A program made the position numbers and the translations under genes. A stretch of 6,731 nt of DNA, from the NCBI GenBank assembly GCA_002293585.1, contig DBDM01000022.1, forward strand, positions 1 to 6,731, written 5' to 3'. The notes below the pieces were generated by a model, which saw only the letters and a program-made list of their open reading frames with translations, ran no database searches and had not been told where the DNA came from. Source of the DNA: Bacteroidales bacterium UBA932. Lineage in GTDB: Bacteria; Bacteroidota; Bacteroidia; Bacteroidales; UBA932. Each line of letters starts with the position of its first letter. Position 1 is the stretch's first letter. Shown piece after piece: positions 5,536 to 6,731 of the stretch.

Positions 5536-6731
5536 CAGACATAACGTTAAAAGTATCACTTTGGGGGAAAGACGTCGCCGCCGTAGTGTGGGACAAAGAG
5601 CGGGAGTACGCCATATTCGAGTTTTTTCCGGAATTTGCCTCCGCAGGTGCTGACGTTGCCCCACTAATTATGCCGTTGAATGACGTTTATCGGGGCGACA
5701 GGACGTATTATTTCCCGGCGCACAGAAACAATAAGACGTTCAAAGGGTTGTCAGGTTTGATTGCAGACTCTCTGCCCGATGCTTACGGGGATCAAATATT
5801 GGAAGAATACTTTGCCAGCAAAGGATTAAGCGGCAGGGCGTTTAGCCCGGTGGATCGGTTGTGCTATGTCGGCAAACGCGGTATGGGCGCTTTGGAATTT
5901 GAGCCGGCGCAAAATAGTCCACAGTTGGATAACTCCTCTGTTGTTGAGATTGCCCACCTTACCGATCTGGCCAAAGAGGTTTTAGGTAGACGTGAAGAGT
6001 TTCAGGCAGAACTGGCCGAAGGGGACGAATCGTTACTTGATATAATCCGGGTTGGCACGTCGGCGGGTGGTGCAAAACCAAAGGCAATTATCGCCGTCAA
6101 CGACGATATGTCGGAGGTACGCTCTGGGCAAGTCGCAGCACCGGACGGATTTACCTATTGGCTGCTTAAATTCGACGGAATTGAGGCAGGAAAAGTCTCG
6201 GACAACCCACTTGGAATCGGTAGGATAGAATATGCATATCATAAAATGGCTCTCGACTGCGGCATTGAGATGACTGAATGCCGGTTGTTCGAGGAGGGAG
6301 AGTATGCACACTTTATGACAAAACGTTTCGACCGGACGGATGCCGGAGAGAAATTGCACACCCAGACGCTGTGCGCCATCGCCCATTTTGATCGCGACGA
6401 CCGTCACTCCTATGAGCAGGCGTTTCAGGTGATGCGACGCATGGGGTTGCCATATCCCGATATGGAGCAGTTATACCGCCGGATGGTGTTTAACATCATG
6501 GCGCGGAATCACGACGACCACACAAAAAATCACTCTTTCATCCTCCGCCCCGGGGGCGAGTGGCGGTTGGCTCCGGCCTATGACCTCTGTTATTCCTATG
6601 CATCGACCGGCCGTTGGACAAACAAGCATCAGATGTCGGCCAACAATAAACGCGAAGATTTCACACAGGAGGATTTGTTGACGGTTGCCCGGAATATGGG
6701 TATTAAAAATGCGCCGTTGATTGTGGAGCAA
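5532..6731 (+). CDS. hipA: HipA-family serine/threonine kinase toxin (3' end outside window)
   Basis: Predicted toxin kinase of the HipBA pair. The E. coli homologue phosphorylates glutamyl-tRNA synthetase, halting translation and favouring persistence; the target here is unknown. The frame is open for 400 residues to the window edge. Visible parts are: the N-terminal HipA coupling subdomain at about 5-95 (VSLWGKDVA; then GLSGLIADSLPDAYGDQIL at 72-90); the glycine-rich loop TSAGGAKPK (176-184); the ATP-contacting lysine in WLLKFD (Lys213); RFDR (265-268); the LHTQTLCAIAHFD segment (275-287); the catalytic motif RNHDDHTKN (325-333) with Asp328 as likely catalytic base; and metal-binding Asp351 in RLAPAYDL (345-352). 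The spacing Asp328-Asp351 is 23, the same as E. coli Asp309-Asp332 as I recall it. HipA proteins are usually about 400-440 residues, so probably only a short tail is missing. The start is fixed by the 4-nt ATGA overlap with hipB. All key kinase residues are present, so it should be active. Confidence 0.93.
   Translation, partial: MTDITLKVSLWGKDVAAVVWDKEREYAIFEFFPEFASAGADVAPLIMPLNDVYRGDRTYYFPAHRNNKTFKGLSGLIADSLPDAYGDQILEEYFASKGLSGRAFSPVDRLCYVGKRGMGALEFEPAQNSPQLDNSSVVEIAHLTDLAKEVLGRREEFQAELAEGDESLLDIIRVGTSAGGAKPKAIIAVNDDMSEVRSGQVAAPDGFTYWLLKFDGIEAGKVSDNPLGIGRIEYAYHKMALDCGIEMTECRLFEEGEYAHFMTKRFDRTDAGEKLHTQTLCAIAHFDRDDRHSYEQAFQVMRRMGLPYPDMEQLYRRMVFNIMARNHDDHTKNHSFILRPGGEWRLAPAYDLCYSYASTGRWTNKHQMSANNKREDFTQEDLLTVARNMGIKNAPLIVEQ

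Noticed and set aside
6033..6407. 124-codon antisense open frame inside hipA
   Set aside because: It overlaps conserved kinase sequence on the + strand, and its translation shows no family motifs.

Overview
The window looks like chromosomal DNA from a Bacteroidota bacterium, most likely the order Bacteroidales. The evidence is an adjacent SusC-type TonB-dependent transporter gene and SusD-type surface lipoprotein gene, starts without a clear Shine-Dalgarno sequence, and a perfect TAnnTTTG -7 promoter element upstream of the third gene. All four genes lie on the + strand. No rRNA, tRNA, CRISPR array, insertion sequence or integrase is visible.

Positions 1-259 are a non-coding leader that enters from the left edge. 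It holds a C-rich tract flanked by a 7-bp inverted repeat, and a second short hairpin. Positions 260-3256 encode a complete 998-residue SusC/RagA-family outer-membrane transporter. After a 12-nt gap, 3269-5089 encode a complete 606-residue SusD/RagB-family lipoprotein. Together they should form one outer-membrane import complex: the lipoprotein is the substrate-binding lid and the barrel is the TonB-powered channel. A strong intrinsic terminator (5134-5170) closes this two-gene operon. No glycan-degrading enzyme or dedicated regulator is present in the window, so the substrate cannot be named.

Positions 5171-5256 are a compact control region. It holds two near-identical 17-bp direct repeats, each containing the 10-bp palindrome AGATATATCT, 41 bp apart. 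The second overlaps a perfect -7 promoter element. This region drives a toxin-antitoxin operon: a 92-residue XRE/HipB-like antitoxin (5257-5535), overlapped by 4 nt (ATGA) with a HipA-family Ser/Thr kinase toxin (5532 to the right edge, 400 residues visible, 3' end missing). The repeat and promoter layout suggests autorepression by HipB, or by HipB with HipA.

Arginine codon use differs sharply between the modules: CGG is 5 of 69 Arg codons in the transporter pair and 13 of 33 in the hip pair. This fits separate origins, with the toxin-antitoxin module as the likely acquired element. The families are all known. The points most worth following up are the hip operator architecture and the unknown targets of this HipA.
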